Assembly: GCF_036373705.1 (NCBI RefSeq)
Contig: NC_089864.1
Span: 10,680,001 to 10,744,000 of the forward strand
Direction of reading: 5' to 3'
From: Amia ocellicauda
Lineage: Eukaryota > Chordata > Actinopteri > Amiiformes > Amiidae
DNA length: 64,000 bases
The notes under the pieces were generated by a model. That model was not told the origin of the DNA and did no database searches. It saw only the letters and a program-made list of their open reading frames with translations. How positions within the stretch are numbered: position 1 is the stretch's first letter; each line of letters starts with the position of its first letter. Both the position numbers and the translations under genes were made by a program. Below are positions 25,001 through 38,015 of the stretch, piece after piece.

Positions 25001-28000
25001 AGCATAATAGTCTGGGGCAGTCCCAGAAGGCCACAGTTTTCCGTTCCAATGGTCAAAATGCTGTCCACTGCAACCGATGAACTTGAAATCACAACCACAC
25101 AATCTCTGGAGCCCTCTTTAGAGTATGTTTACTTGCCCTCCCCATTTATGCATCTTGAGATTATAAACACATCAGTCCACTCAGCTAAGCTTTACTAACA
25201 GGGCTCTACTGGCAATAGGGGTCACAATGGGCCTATTTTAACTCTGAACAACTGAAAGGGAAATTTTTCCCTGGGTATTGCTTCCTTTATTATGTCTAAA
25301 TCACCCTCTAAAAACAAAGAGATGCAAACTGTACACCATATTTAGTTTCCATAGAACATTTTATTTTTATTGCAGCAAGCTGAAGAACAGCCATTGCCAG
25401 TTTCGTATACTTTAGAATTACTTTAAAACAAATGTAACATATTAAACCAAAGGTCAACCTTGAGTAAGAAAAAATACCCAAGCAATTTTTGTGTGGGAGG
25501 GAGGGGGAGAGAAATCAGATTTTGGTGGATCCAGTGTTCCTCACATCTAACAAAATATAATAAACGGAAAGACGACTACTCAGTTACTAAGCATTTCTCT
25601 CCACTGTAATAATCTTCTTCAAACAGTACCTATCCATTTGCTCAAAAGGATTTTTAATTATACGTTGCTTAGGCTATATCTCTGTGCCAGTCTAGTAAAG
25701 CTCCCACACCAACAAAACATGTTATTGCCACGCTGATCTCACACTATCCTCTTGCTGCATCTCCCATTTTTAACAGATGGCTCAGTGCCTCCCATGGTTT
25801 GTTGCAGCTCAGCAGATTTCAATCTTCTTCCCCCCCAAAATGGCCTGTACTTACATCATACGTCATTAAGAAGGAAAAAAAAAACACAATCAGAATTTTC
25901 CGGTATCTGCAAATGGAATTCAGATGCAAAAGGGTCTCTAAAAATGTCAAGTTAAATTCCCACTTGAATATAGGTCATCATTTATATGATTTGGAAGAAT
26001 AAGTAATAGGCCTAATATAATTTATAAAGCAGACCACATGAAAAGTGGAAAAGAGTATCAAAAGGGACTCAGAAACTTGCAACTGTAAATTTCTCTCAGG
26101 GCCACGTTGTATCTTTCTTCACAAAATAATCTCATGTGCAGTAAGTGTTGGTAAGTGCTAACAGAAGAATGGGAGGATCTGCATCACATCCTGTTCAATT
26201 ACCAGTCTTTTACTGTTATTGTTACATACAAAAAGGACAGCTACTGAAAAACTGGTTGACAATACCAAAGGAGATGTTTATATAACACCTATTGCTATTT
26301 AGGTTACAAGTGAATAAGAGAATAGTAAAAACCTACAGAGAAGTAATGAAAGGTTCACACCTAGTAATCCTGGATGACAAAAGATGTCCATTTTCTTTTG
26401 TCCTGTAATACTACAACAAAAAACCCTTACACTACATTAAGCTGTCAGCATTCTACAATTAGGCTAGGTCCAATCTGACAATTCCCAGATTCGCCATTGG
26501 CAGCCCATAGATCTAGATGTTTACTGATACATATAATATCCCATTTTCAAATGACCTTTAAAGAGGTTAAAAGAAATACCACAGTTAGCAATGTCAGACT
26601 TCCTATTTTATAGCAACGACCTAAAAACTGTCTGTTACCTCATTTGTTTGGATATCATATTTGGCCTTAAAAACACTCAAATCACAAACCCCTTTCACTG
26701 TAAAGCTGTAGAGAGAGGAGAGATAATCCACACACTTTACTTCACAAGATGTTACAAAGAACTTGCTACACTGACACTCTCACCCATTCAACATCACATT
26801 CCTTCAAAATCTCTCTCAGTTCTATTACTTCCGAATTTCTCCTTTTTGGAGTAAAACGGGTATCAATTCAGACAGACATAACTTGAGACAATGCGTTAAT
26901 TACAAGACTAGATTTCAGTAACAGATGTACCCTTGAGCAAGGTACTTTACCTAGATTGCGCCAGTAAATGCCCAGCTGTATAAATGGGTAACGTTTAAAA
27001 AAAGAATGTGATATATTGTAACAATTGTAAGTCACCCTGGATAAGGGTGTCTGCTAAGGAATTGAGAAATTGATCAATTAGGTACAGACAAAATGTTATA
27101 ATAAGATATAATTTAATGGATATTATATAGGATATAATACATAACTAATTCTGGGGTTGTTAAATGAAACAAGTACAAATCTTATTTATTATAAATACAT
27201 ATTATACATGTGGTAAATATGCATTGTGTTACTAAACAGGTCAGGTTGTGCTGTTCTTTAACCATGTAAATATTTAGGCTATAAAATAATAAATCGTGAA
27301 TCAAAAACAAAGTGTATTTTTAAAAATATGTTTCCAAATGGCTGAACAATTTAAGAAGACCCCCCACCACCTTTCAGCCAAAGGCATATTGACTGAGATG
27401 GATGAACCTGGATGATATGCAAGTGCTAAACACTTAAGATTTCCTTGCACATTAAAATAAAGCTTAAATGTGTCTACTTCATTAATACTGGGATCCATTT
27501 AACCGGAAACTTTGGGGATATTGGGTTTTCAAGGTTAGACTCTAAAAACTAAGATTGTCAAGGTCTACACAAGCATTTTATGCACTGTGTATGCATGTAT
27601 ACAAATGGCATGCCTAACAGGTAGAATTGCATCAGAGTATGGGTATTCTGTGCTGAGTTAGTTCGGTACAACTTTGAGGGGCTGACATTTTCATGATTGT
27701 TCAGATACAGGTTAGCAGAAGAGGAGTGGATTTAGATCCAGAAACACCAGAAGAAATCTTAGGTTGTAAATGTTGGAATTTAGAGAAAGACATCTCTACT
27801 ATGTACAAACATGGCTTCAAAATCAGGAAAAGTAATGTATAATACATTTGCATCCCTGAGAGGAAGTCAAAGCTAAAATAGAAAAGCACTGTGAAGTAGT
27901 TCTACATATCAACACTGGTCATTTATAATGTAGAACACCTACTGCTATCAAGATAGTTACAACGTCAACTAAGAAAAAATGTGAATGCCATTTAATAACT

Positions 28001-31000
28001 CCATTCATAAGTCTGCAAAAGACTGAAATGATTAAGGAAATAAATCTGCTGCAAATGGTAAAAACAATCTTCATATTCTCATAAAGCTACCATGAAAATG
28101 TGTTGGGGGGGCGGATAGAAGTATATGGACTTCCTCATGTTTGATGAGCTAAGCAATAATGTTTTTCCTACACATTCTGCCAACATATACATATTGCTTA
28201 ACCCCACGTTTAAAATAATGTTTCTTGATCTCTGTCCTGTTCACAAGTCAATGGATGATCTACAATGAAAAAATATTAATTAATAAATACGATGGTTGAG
28301 CAATATGTGCTAGATTTCAAGCGTCAGACGAGAAAACGTAAAAATAATGACTTTTGTACAGAGCTACTTGTATGTTATGAGCAATCAAGCATTAAGCTAC
28401 CTTGAGCTATAAACCTTCACAGTATAAAAGTAAATGCACACTAAAATCACATACTGATGTCTTCTACAACCAAAATATACAAGGCTGTATTAAACTAAAA
28501 GCTTTCTGGGGCCTTTGGTAAAAATAGCATCACACTTGTCTATATTGACACACAATTATTACGAACTGAACACTGGAGCAGTGACACAGTTAATAGGAGT
28601 TATAGTAAAAGGCACACTGCAACATGTAGGAAGGGATTGGCCCAAAAGAAAAATCTAAATCCAGAAATGCTGATAAAGCACCAAAAAATGCACTCTTTGA
28701 CACTAGCTTACATGTTATCATCTGCAGTTTAATGGTTGTCAGTCATTTAATAAAGTTGCTCATACTGAGCCAGCAGGCTTGTCTGACACTTGGAAGCACA
28801 TTTTAGTTCACTCCAATTCAGACTTGGTGCTTTATAACGTCTTTACAAATAATATAATGTCTAAGGCTGGCATTTCTGCTGTGTTGTTTTTATTCAATCA
28901 TTCAATATTTACTTTACTGCAGTATCTCAATCACATTGTCTTTTAGAGATCATATTCAAATTGCATGTGAAAAACTAGGCCGACTGAGGAAATCGAGCAT
29001 TATAATGCTTTATTTTTATATTTATTCTTCATTTAATTTAATAAATAAAACCTAGAGATAAATTCACAAGGATTAGATTTCCGAAAACCTTATAGTGATC
29101 CTAACTGGGTACTTGATATTTCAAATATATTTCAGCCTTACTTCAAATGATCACTAGAAGCATTGTGAAAGCTTTCCAAAACCATCCTCATCAATGTGCT
29201 TTCAATTACAGTAAGCTTTTTCACCTTTCTCTCAAAGCACATGGAGCTCTGTTAAACCTGTACTTTATAAAACATTCATCTCCCCCTTAGCGATCGCACG
29301 GAACCTGCTCCAAATGTACAACTTGTCAGCATTCATTACAGAGTCTGTCTTCAAAGGTCTGATAAGGATCTGTTGAATGCAGCAAATTCTAATTCTATAG
29401 ATGAAAAAGAAACATGTCACAATGATAAATGAATAAAAGACAGTCTAATCATGGCTGAGCTAATAAGCTAACCTATGAAAATGAACAAATACATCCTGCA
29501 CATGCACAGTTCTACTCTGTGTAAACAGCTTCTTAGCTATTAGTAAATGTATATTGATTAATTATGGAAAAAATATGAATTTTAATACATTCATAGATTG
29601 TATCTCCAAAGACACCGAGTGATGATGTCACCTTCATAAACTTCCAGCTGCCCACAGTTGAAACAGGATTCCTGCTGGAAACAAGATATTGCCTCTCATC
29701 TGGGCTATGCTAACCTCCTGGTGACACAATTTCTAAATGAAATCAGAAAGCCTCTGATTTCACACTGATTAAGCCGTTGCATACTAATGAACCAGGACCA
29801 TGTTGAGCTCGACAGCTGCTGCGGTCTCATCTCCTCTGGCGGCTGCAACACCTCGAGGAGGCTAACCCATTTGCAGCATGGCTCACGAGAGACAATTAAG
29901 AAAACATAACCAAGAAGACCTGAAGATACTGGGGGAAATGGCCACGTGTCAAGAAGGATTATATTAAAAAAATAAAAAATAAAAAAACACCAATCTCTAC
30001 ATTTTTAAACCCACATTAATCCGATCTGGCATTATTCCGTGATCTTTTGCTACAATCTATATTTTCAGTTTAAAAACCGCAAGGAAGTAAAGGTTTCTTT
30101 TCGGCTACGTTTACTTCTAAACTAACGTTCTGGAACTCATACGCCGTCTCTGGCTGAGAATCACAAGCGTCAATGTCAGGACAAATATAACTACAGAATA
30201 GTGTTTGTCAGCTGGCTTTGCCAAAGCCTCTCCCATGACCACAAAAACACTTGCATGACTGATGGCGAGGGAGCTGCAGTAATTTAATGTCTTTCCCCAC
30301 TCCCCTGAGGTCATCCTCTCATCCAGGCTGTGGAAGAAGCTTGTCACAGCTGTAAGACAAATGCTCATTCTATCTAGTCTAGTTAGATTATGACTTGGGA
30401 CTTTCAGAAGCAGGTCAGCAAAACAAAGAGAGGATTCTCCCCGATTCTACTAAAAGCAAAATATTCTTATATTGCTTCTCTCTCAGACATATTTTATAAC
30501 GTTTGGTCTTGACTCTTGACAGTAAAAAACAAACACACATGGCAGAAAGCTGGGGATACAAAGAACTGCATTGTAGCAAATGCATCTGTATTTATATCAT
30601 ATATTGACGTCATTCATTTTCTTCCATTCCTATCGAATTTCATTAATGTGAAGTGCCTGGACCACAAAGATTAGTAAAGATGGCCTATACGAAGTAATCT
30701 GACCTGTGATATGTGTAGTAATACATTTAAAATAAAAGGAAGACACTTAGGCTCTTTTTGTGCAGGACTAATTTTGTTAACCGCTTTAGTTTTAGTTTTT
30801 GTTAATACATTAAAATAATCTATTAACCAGGTATGTATGGTATGACTACTAAAACTGCAGCACATCAGGTCAATAGCAACAAATAAAAAACAAAGAATCA
30901 GGAATCATAACAACAGTAACTATATACAAACATTCCTAATATCCAGTTAAGAAATATTAAAGAATATCCAGTTTAAGCTAAATAAACATAATTGCCAAAG

Positions 31001-33047
31001 ACGTGAATTAATCACAAACATAATCCGAAACATTCTTGGTGTTATTCATGGATTATTCAATTTAGATTTGGACCACAACTGAAACAGAAATGTCACTACC
31101 GATTCAAACCTATTACTTCCTAAGCCGTTGTTGCTGTGGAGACTTGACTGTGGTGATCGGTGATTATCTAAACCCTTTGCTTGTTCCGAGTGATAGGATG
31201 TGCAATCTAAATGTTTAAACACTCTCTGCTACTATGGTTACACGCTAGCAACCTAAAACTGACAACCAGGATGGTTTTACGAAATATTTTCATGTCCACA
31301 TAACTGATACAGTAGTATCACATTCCCCATTTCTCTCCCTTAACTTACAACTCACTGCACCAATCTTAAAAGATACCAGAACCTTAATCAAATATTAATG
31401 CATTTACCATCTTTAATTACCTTTCTATTTGGTTTAAACAATATATAAACCTGTATTAGGTACAGGATTTAATTTTAGTCATATAACCAGGCTGTTATTG
31501 ACAACGGTGTTTGATTAGGCCTATGCATTGCTGGGGTCAATTAAAAATAAGACTGTATTGTGGGCTGATGAGCAGAAATACAAATACAGGTCATATATTC
31601 AAAAACTCAAAATACTAACACACAGTTTTCACTGCATTACTAAAAATATAGATTCATCAGACTAATTTTGTGTATCGAGGCCACATCTAATGAGCAAACA
31701 GGCAGCTTCAAATAGCAACTTTAAAAGAAACCACAACAACTGCTAAAGCCGTGTTGATCACTGACAACCAAAACAGCCCTGGTGTTACTACAGTCACACT
31801 AAAAATGTTTTTGAAAGGTTTGTTTTGTGTTAAATAAAGCCCAAGTGTCCTGTAAAAGGCACAGTAATATCCCATTTGCAGTTTTTCTTTTTTTTTTAAG
31901 TTTAATTTCACACCTAAATCATTAATAACATATAGCATATGGTTTGAGGAAACATGGACCCTTTTATATTTCAGTTATTGTTATGGTTTGCAGGTATTAC
32001 ATTTGCACATATATATGCATATGTAATAGTATTCATGCATGCATTTCTAAATGCATACATGTGTATGGCTGGGTATTCACATTGATTGAGATTGAGGTAT
32101 CAGAGTGAAACATTGTATAACCCTATATTCCCTGTATGTGCATATACAAAATTTTATTTTCTAGTTGCCACCATGCTATGATTACTTGTATTGAACTTTC
32201 ACATCAACATGTTAACAAATAATGCACCACGAAAGGCTGAAATGCAGTCGCTTTCAAAAATGCATTGAATAGTAGAGTAAAAAATAAAGGGCACCTCAAA
32301 GGACACATCAAAACATTAACCTTGTTGTTCACATAGCAGGCCTAGACTTTTTATCCTTCATGCACAGAGAGGGCAGGACACGTGAAGACTCAATCACAAC
32401 TCCCTTGGTGTGAATAGAGAAGTCAGATCCCACTGAAACTGCACTGCATCAGTTCCTGTATTCAGTGTGCCAGTGATAGCAACACAGACACTATCTATTC
32501 CTAATAGGAACATGCCTTAGTGCTTTGATTGCACTGCTGCGGTTGTTATAATCATTTGTATTATCACTACTGAAAGTATACATTTGCATACTCACAATTC
32601 AAACTATGCATTACACTTTTTAAACAAGATCAGCGTTTTCCCACAACAGTCTCCTTTCCCACACACCACCACCCTTCTACAATCGTGAGAATCCGACATT
32701 TACAGCCAGACATTTACAGCAGGTCAGAGACGGACGAGGCACACGACGTGTTAGCGGGCCGACTCGGGAGGCGCACTGGGGGCAGGATGTTGTGGGAAAG
32801 CCCGGCGCAGCAGCAGCAGCAGCCGGCAGTTTTGCAAACCACTGTCGGGTCGCACGGTCTCCGTGAGATCAACACCGATTAAAAAAAAAAAAACCAAAAA
32901 ACCAAAAAAAACACACACACAGACCTAAAACACGCGAGATCGCGATCGTACATTTTAAACCGTGCATAGTCTCGTTTGCCCGTGCAATAAATATGAATGA
33001 TCATCAACAACAACAGACGGTTCACTTTTGCTACACAACCCCCTCCC

Positions 33048-33079
<32 letters not shown>

Positions 33080-33663
33080 CGCTGGCATGCATCCATAATG
33101 AATGCACACCGCCAGGACAAACATCACCTTTCTAATAATAATGATGATCTCAGGGAGCTTTCCAGGCTCTCCCCCACCCCGGTGTATTTGTTTACCTAGC
33201 GGAGGCAGAGCACCTGCTTTGTCTGATGCACCACCACCCCCCCAGCCCCGACAAACAATGGCCCTGCTCGGCGGCAATGCACTGCAGGCGACGCACTCAC
33301 CGTGTCGAGGTCCCCTTCCTGACATCGCACATCATGCACTTGAAAGCCTCGGCGCTGTTCCTGAACGTGCACACGCTGCAGTCCCAGTATCCCTCGTCGG
33401 AGGAAGGCTTGGGCTGCCGCTTCGGCCTTCAAAAACGACAACAAAAACACAACACCACTTTTTTTTCCCCCTGTACTGTCGCCACGCCGGCACACGGGGG
33501 GCATCCGCTCGGCCCACTTCCCAGACACACACACACACACACAAAAAGGTGCCGGAGCCCGCCGTGACCCGAGAGCGGTCAGACTGACGAGATATCCGCG
33601 CCGACGCTGCAATGAAACAGCCCGTCCGCCATGGTTGCTACACTAGCGGCCACCTCACTCACT

Positions 33664-33726
<63 letters not shown>

Positions 33727-33862
33727 TCACTCACTCACTCACAGACACACACACACACACTCGCTCGCTTCAATTATTCACACCCACCGCATCCCCGGCG
33801 CATCCCTGTCTCTTACGCGTCGGGGTCGTGCGTTACCTGGTCGGGCTCTTTTTGTCTCCCAT
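15857..33862 (-). CDS. YAF2: YY1-associated factor 2, complete (4 coding exons)
   Basis: YAF2 is a RYBP-family nuclear adaptor that binds RING1A/B in variant PRC1 complexes and also binds YY1 and MYC. Exons 33862-33837, 33426-33301, 16622-16485 and 16094-15857 join without frame break into 175 residues, close to the human 180. A RanBP2/NZF-type zinc finger occupies residues 21-45 with Cys25, Cys28, Cys39 and Cys42. A Gln then Lys/Glu-rich linker follows (51-96; about five residues shorter than I recall for human). The RING1B-binding hairpin follows (about 97-130, [19 protein letters not shown]), then a Ser-rich tail ending NGESH. The start has an ideal context (CACCATGG). Intron 2 is 16.7 kb, against 410 and 390 bases for the other two. 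RYBP, the paralogue, is much longer, so YAF2 is the better call. Confidence 0.97.
16095..16484. other. YAF2 intron 3
   Basis: A 390-base intron with a short A-run/(TA)n tract at about 16430-16450; otherwise featureless. Confidence 0.75.
16485..16622 (-). CDS. YAF2: YAF2 exon 3, basic linker
   Basis: It encodes Arg51 to Met96 plus two bases of Arg97, with acceptor TACAG|GAAA and donor GAG|GTAAAT. It begins with [17 protein letters not shown] and ends in a Lys/Glu/Thr-rich charged run. Confidence 0.94.
21178..21203 (+). repeat. (CT)n microsatellite
   Basis: About 12 CT units. Confidence 0.9.
22265..22279 (+). repeat. Poly-G run
   Basis: Fourteen to fifteen consecutive G, then GGAGAG. Confidence 0.9.
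24600..24800 (-). mobile_element. Tc1-like transposase relic
   Basis: The minus strand reads [10 protein letters not shown] (about 24780-24750) and, after frame breaks, [19 protein letters not shown] (about 24685-24625). These are the Asp and Glu blocks of a Tc1-family DDE transposase. It is broken by stops, and its limits and terminal repeats are not visible. Confidence 0.7.
26926..27070 (+). mobile_element. SINE fragment, fish V-SINE/HE1-like body and tail
   Basis: CCCTTGAGCAAGGTACTTTA, CCAGCTGTATAAATGGGTAA and GTCACCCTGGATAAGGGTGT occur in the order of the conserved central domain and tail of this SINE class. The tRNA-like head is missing. It aligns along its length with the copy at 48352-48571. 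Confidence 0.75.
33041..33080 (+). repeat. (CT)n tract
   Basis: CCCTCTCTCTCC then pure CT repeats, in the YAF2 island just downstream of exon 2. Confidence 0.9.
33301..33426 (-). CDS. YAF2: YAF2 exon 2, zinc finger
   Basis: It encodes the rest of Arg9 through Thr50 plus two bases of Arg51, with acceptor TGAAG|GCC and donor ACG|GTGAGT. The whole C-x2-C-x10-C-x2-C finger (YWDCSVC ... FKCMMC) is in this exon. Confidence 0.96.
33522..33542 (+). repeat. Short (AC)n tract in YAF2 intron 1
   Basis: About ten AC units, followed by AAAAAGG. Confidence 0.85.
33651..33772 (+). repeat. Compound (CA)n/(TCAC)n microsatellite in YAF2 intron 1
   Basis: (TCAC)n, (CA)n with a TAT interruption, (TCAC)n again, then (CA)n and (TCGC)n. 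It lies about 65 bases inside the intron from the exon 1 donor. Confidence 0.95.
33837..33862 (-). CDS. YAF2: YAF2 exon 1 (coding part)
   Basis: It encodes MGDKKSPT plus two bases of Arg9 and ends at CAG|GTAACG. It is only 26 coding bases, so it is too short to find by ORF length; it is fixed by the start context and by the join to exon 2. Confidence 0.94.
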
Positions 33863-34088
33863 GGTGCGCAGAGCGGGTCTGTTTCTACGGAGCGGCGGAC
33901 GGAGGAGCGGGTAGAGATGACCGCGGCGCCCGGATCACAGCGCTTCCAGCTGGCGTGGAAACTCCAGTCGCAGGGTCACGTGGTGGGGGGGTGGCCAATC
34001 AGCCGGCAGGCGATTTCCTGAAAGAAACACGAAGCTGAAGGCGGCAGGTTTGCATATGATGGAGGGGACAGACATTGTTGTTGTGTGT

Positions 34089-34125
34089 CCCCCCTCCTCC
34101 TCCTCCTCCTCCTCCTCCTCCCCTT
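34089..34125 (+). repeat. (CCT)n tract
   Basis: About ten CCT units upstream of YAF2. Confidence 0.9.
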
Positions 34126-37039
34126 CCTGTATTATGCACTGTCCACCATGCACAGATGCACCCTCCCTGTAACTGAGCCCTTACTGGATATGCATGCCTG
34201 CCACTTCCCCCTGCTCACAGTGACTGAGTCTGGGCGTGCAGTTTTGGAGCTGTCTGGGTCAGCTGCTCCCCCCCCATGCCCCACCACCCACCCAGAAAAT
34301 GAACAAGTTTGCAATTGTGTCGTCCGGAGCGACTTTATGCACAGCTGTGACAGGGGCTGCAGCCGCCACCACCGCCCTCTGCTCCCCATTCGTGTTTTCA
34401 ACTTGTTTGCCTCTGAGTTGCACTTCTGTCTCTTGAGCATCAGTGTTTGGCGTCTGCGGGTCCATGAAACCCTGGCGCTGTCGATTGCATTCAGTGCATG
34501 TTTCTGTCCTGTCGACCGTGATCCCAAAAGCAAACACACAACGATGGCTATGTCCTGATTATACTTTGAAATGTGGCTTCCACCTGCACCGTTTATGCAG
34601 ACAGTGCATAGAGAGGCCATTTAGGAGTGTAACGTCACAGGAAAGGGATTCCTCTGTGTTTGCTGGTAAGAATAACAACAATCTTCGAAAACATCTCTTA
34701 CATATTCATGAAGACTAGTAGATAATATTGCTATTGCACACTTTTTGCATTGCATTAAACACACATTTTCTGTAGTGATATTCTTTTCACTTGGAGTTCT
34801 GGAAAAAGGAGGAAAGTACATTTGTATGTGGGTTTTCCCCGTTCATATGTTCTCCATCAACCCCACACAAGGTTAATTACCAAAAAGATCCACAGATTCA
34901 CCTGAATAACAATAATAATAAATAGTATTTTGTTCGGAAGACTAGTTTCATTGCTTAGCACGTGTTGGTCCAGAAATTGGCCTTCCAGTTGTTTTACATG
35001 AAATCTAACTGCTGTGTCTCATAACAATCTTCAGAAATTAAACATCCATTTTTCTACAGGCCTGCACCAACTACTACATAAATCTGTCATGAAAGTGTGC
35101 TTGATTTTGTTTTTGAAAAGAAACCAAATGAAAAGAGGCTCCAATGTGCAGAGGAAAGGGTGACTGACAGTTATGGGACAGCTAGTCTTTCAGAGATAGG
35201 TTTGCTACAGTGACCACATGTTACTAATGACAGGTTTGCCACTAACACATCAGTTCAGACAGAATATACTGTGGCTCAGTCGGTAATGTCACTATTCTTA
35301 TGTAAAAGTAAAGCCACGTTTTACATGATAAATATAAAGCTTCATAAATATATAAGTGGTGCCATAGTTCAACCACCCTCCCACTGGAGAGCAATTGACA
35401 TTGAGAATTCTGTGTGGATGCTACTATTTATAGACTAGTTAGAAAGGATGGCAAATAACAGATCTTGCAGGAAAGCATTTAGCAATCACTCAACACATTA
35501 AAGTCCAGGCTCAGATAAATTACAGGATCTAGAGATGCTATCCCATTTCAAGTGTTTTGAGCAAGAAAACAAACTAACCAGACATGTAATATGAAATCCC
35601 AATTATTTAACTTAATTTCTGCATAGCCAGTGTATCACCTGCCGAGCACGTTTGTTTGAACAGTGCCTTTTTCGGAAACACGCATTTGTCCTGGATGAAA
35701 ACTGATAGAAATTGAATTCAACCACAAAGATGAAAGTAAACGCCAAGGTCAAAGGGCTGGTTTAGCATCTGTGCGCTCCATTGGTTCTCTCAGATAATAC
35801 TGACATGAGAAAGAAACGGCCTACACCTGTTTGCTCTTATGTCATGCTTCACATAAAAATGACTCCAAAATATGAGCTCTATCATTCCCAGATAAAGAAA
35901 ATCATATTTCCATCAAGACTGTCTGCTTCCCGCTAAGAATGTATTCACACTCCCTTTGGTGGACAGATTCCCCTCTGAGCTGGAGATGCTGGTCAGATGC
36001 TGCACGATCTACAGTACAGTATCATTTTGAGCAGTCTCCTTCACTTTGTGTCTAGGCTACCCTAAAATGACGTTTGACACCTTTGATACTCCTAACTGCG
36101 GAATATTTAAGTGTCTTCCAATTCCTTAATAGGTTGCCTTGAACTAAATCAGATAAAATGTCTGGTGAACAGAAACCCATTGTAAATCATCCAATCGGTT
36201 GTGTCACATTGTAGGGCACCCTTTTATGAATGTCAATGAACTCTCATAGGAATTGCTCTGCATATAAAATAATTAAACTAATTGCACAATCTGTTTCCCT
36301 AATTCATTGAGTTTTGTATCTCTCGGTGTATTTGACACTGATAATGGCACACACTTGAAAACACAGAGTGCCGTCTCCAGTTGTACAGGTCTAATATTGT
36401 TTTCATAAAGCTGCCAGCATTGAAACCTCAGCATTCGAGGACTATCCTACCAGATTTGCTGTTAGATCCCTTTAGAGCGGTTATATCCCTTTACCTTGTT
36501 CTGTTATTCCACCTCCCTTGTATCTTCCTTGCACATCCTCCACACATTTTCTGCTTTTGCTTTCTATTTAAAATGATTCTGTACTTCCTTTGTAAATACC
36601 TGCTCCATTCTCAGAGAATGCAGTCCACCCTGTTGGTGGAGATTTGGTGTATTATTGTATTGGTCCTCATCAAATTACTCCATCAATTCTGCATTACACT
36701 GCTTTGCACAATGTGTATTGACAGTCATGGTGCCTTTCACACAAAAAACTACTTAAAAAAAACTCTATACTACAGTCCAGTACTGGTTGATGTAGGTGTG
36801 CACAATCTTTTTAGGACTAGCTTTTGCTGGATCGGTTATTAACCAAAGGAAAAAAAAAATGAAAAGGGATTAAAACAAATGGAATTTCAACGTGACTTTA
36901 AACCTATACTTTTTAGCAAAATGCAAAAAATTAATACTTATAACAACTGTGGACCAACACATGCCTAAAGCACATTCTATTTCCTACAAATGTGAGAATC
37001 GCTCATTTTCTGGCTCTGGTCCACATCCATTTGAGCTCA

Positions 37040-37245
37040 TTTCATAGAAGTGAACTCTTTGAAGACTTCCTTCTGCTTAGCTGTGAGCCCCGGCTTACAT
37101 TTATAAATCAGCGCTTGCCAGATCTGCTCAAAGGGTTTTAGTTCTGGCTTACTGTCAGGGTAGTCCATCACCTTGAGATTTTTCAGTGATAGAAAACAGG
37201 TAACATGAACAGGCATGCTGGTGTCAGCAGAGCAACACGACACTC
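37040..37245 (-). mobile_element. Tc1/mariner transposase C-terminal fragment
   Basis: The minus strand reads KVMDYPDSKPELKPFEQIW, which follows the Tc1 pattern KVMDWPxxSPDLNPIExLW residue by residue around the last catalytic Glu. It ends about 25 codons later. No terminal repeats were seen. Confidence 0.6.
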
Positions 37246-37389
37246 ACCTCTCACTTTGTTTCCCGGAGGAAAAAACGGCATAAAATAGTGACAGCGGCAG
37301 ACTGGGAATGCAGAGGAAAGGGGCAACTGCAGCTGAACAAAAATCAACTTAAAGATAATCAATCAGAATAATAGGAAATTAAACGCTTA

Positions 37390-37690
37390 CATAAATACAG
37401 GGTGATTGAGAAGTCACTATGCATCTGCAATAATTAACAATACAGTTTATTGACCTTATTCTGTTCACAGTCAGTGTTTTGGAAATGGTCTCCATGTACT
37501 TGCAGGTTAAAAAAAAGAACACCGAACTGGAGAACCTAGATGTTTGGCTTGTCAACGGGAGGTAGGGACTCTGCTGGAGGCCTTGCAGAGATTCAGAGTG
37601 AATGTTCTGGAAATCGATCATCTGGATCACCCAATCTGTCACGGCAAATGCATTCTTTCCATAGCGTGGCAATAAACATTACAGGGGTAG
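37390..37690 (-). mobile_element. Possible mariner-like DNA transposon 3' end
   Basis: TACAGGGTGATTGAGAAGTC at about 37398 looks like a terminal inverted repeat. Minus-strand reading toward it gives weak matches to the SPDLTPxDFFLWGYLKxxVYET region of mariner-type transposases (QQSPYLPLTS...VFFFLTCKYMET), with a likely frameshift. Evidence is suggestive only. Confidence 0.35.
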
Positions 37691-37904
37691 TGCTTTCATC
37701 CAACTTTATGAAAACTGAGATTTGGGGATTATAGGTCTCTGTTTGGCTTGAGATAATGTAATACTTCACAGCTCCATTTCATATTTTGCTATGCCCCCTC
37801 CCCCTATATATGTACAGTTAATACAAAACATTTTTTAAAAATTGCAGTGAAATGGCAAATCTATTATTGTTCTCTTACAGTACATATATACATATTAACA
37901 GCAA

Positions 37905-38015
37905 CCGCCTTTATCAATCCACTGCTGCATGAAGGCCTCCCCAAGAGGTTTCCACTTGTTTTGATGTCTTTTCCAGGTCATGCCAGCAAAGCTTCTGATT
38001 TCATCTTCCCCTCTT
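37905..38015 (-). mobile_element. LINE reverse-transcriptase ORF C-terminal fragment, copy 1
   Basis: The minus strand reads DEIRSFAGMTWKRHQNKWK then PLGEAFMQQWIDKG, the typical C-terminal end of a non-LTR retrotransposon ORF2. It is related to copy 2 at 40570. Confidence 0.65.

Larger units (their letters stand above)
16623..33300. other. YAF2 intron 2 (16.7 kb)
   Basis: Mostly AT-rich unique-looking DNA. Recognised contents are a (CT)n tract (21178-21203), a G run (22265-22279), a Tc1 relic (about 24600-24800) and a SINE (26926-27070). From 32680 the CpG-rich promoter block begins. Segments around 17950-18200, 19070-19240 and 29780-29950 are less AT-rich and could be regulatory, but nothing in them can be named. 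No internal gene is supported. Confidence 0.65.
32680..34430 (-). promoter_or_regulatory. YAF2: YAF2 GC-rich promoter island
   Basis: A long CpG-rich block covers YAF2 exons 1 and 2. Upstream of the start it shows a canonical E-box CACGTG at 33977-33982 and a CCAAT box at 33995-33999. An octamer-like TTTGCATAT lies near 34049. The order fits a TATA-less housekeeping promoter firing to the left from around 33.9-34.0 kb. A short (CAG)5 run lies at about 32810-32824. Confidence 0.6.

Noticed and set aside
30117..30368. 83-codon minus-strand ORF with hydrophobic stretch in YAF2 intron 2
   Set aside because: No recognisable family, no splice or promoter support; chance ORF is likelier.
32879..34620. 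Many overlapping ORFs of 60-160 codons on both strands
   Set aside because: They follow from the GC-rich YAF2 promoter island and CA/CT/CCT repeats, where stops are rare; only YAF2 exons 1 and 2 have family support.
36381..36842. 153-codon plus-strand ORF, the longest in the YAF2-ZCRB1 interval
   Set aside because: No conserved motif, strong hydrophobic bias from AT/TTC-rich DNA, no promoter or splice context; length is plausible by chance.
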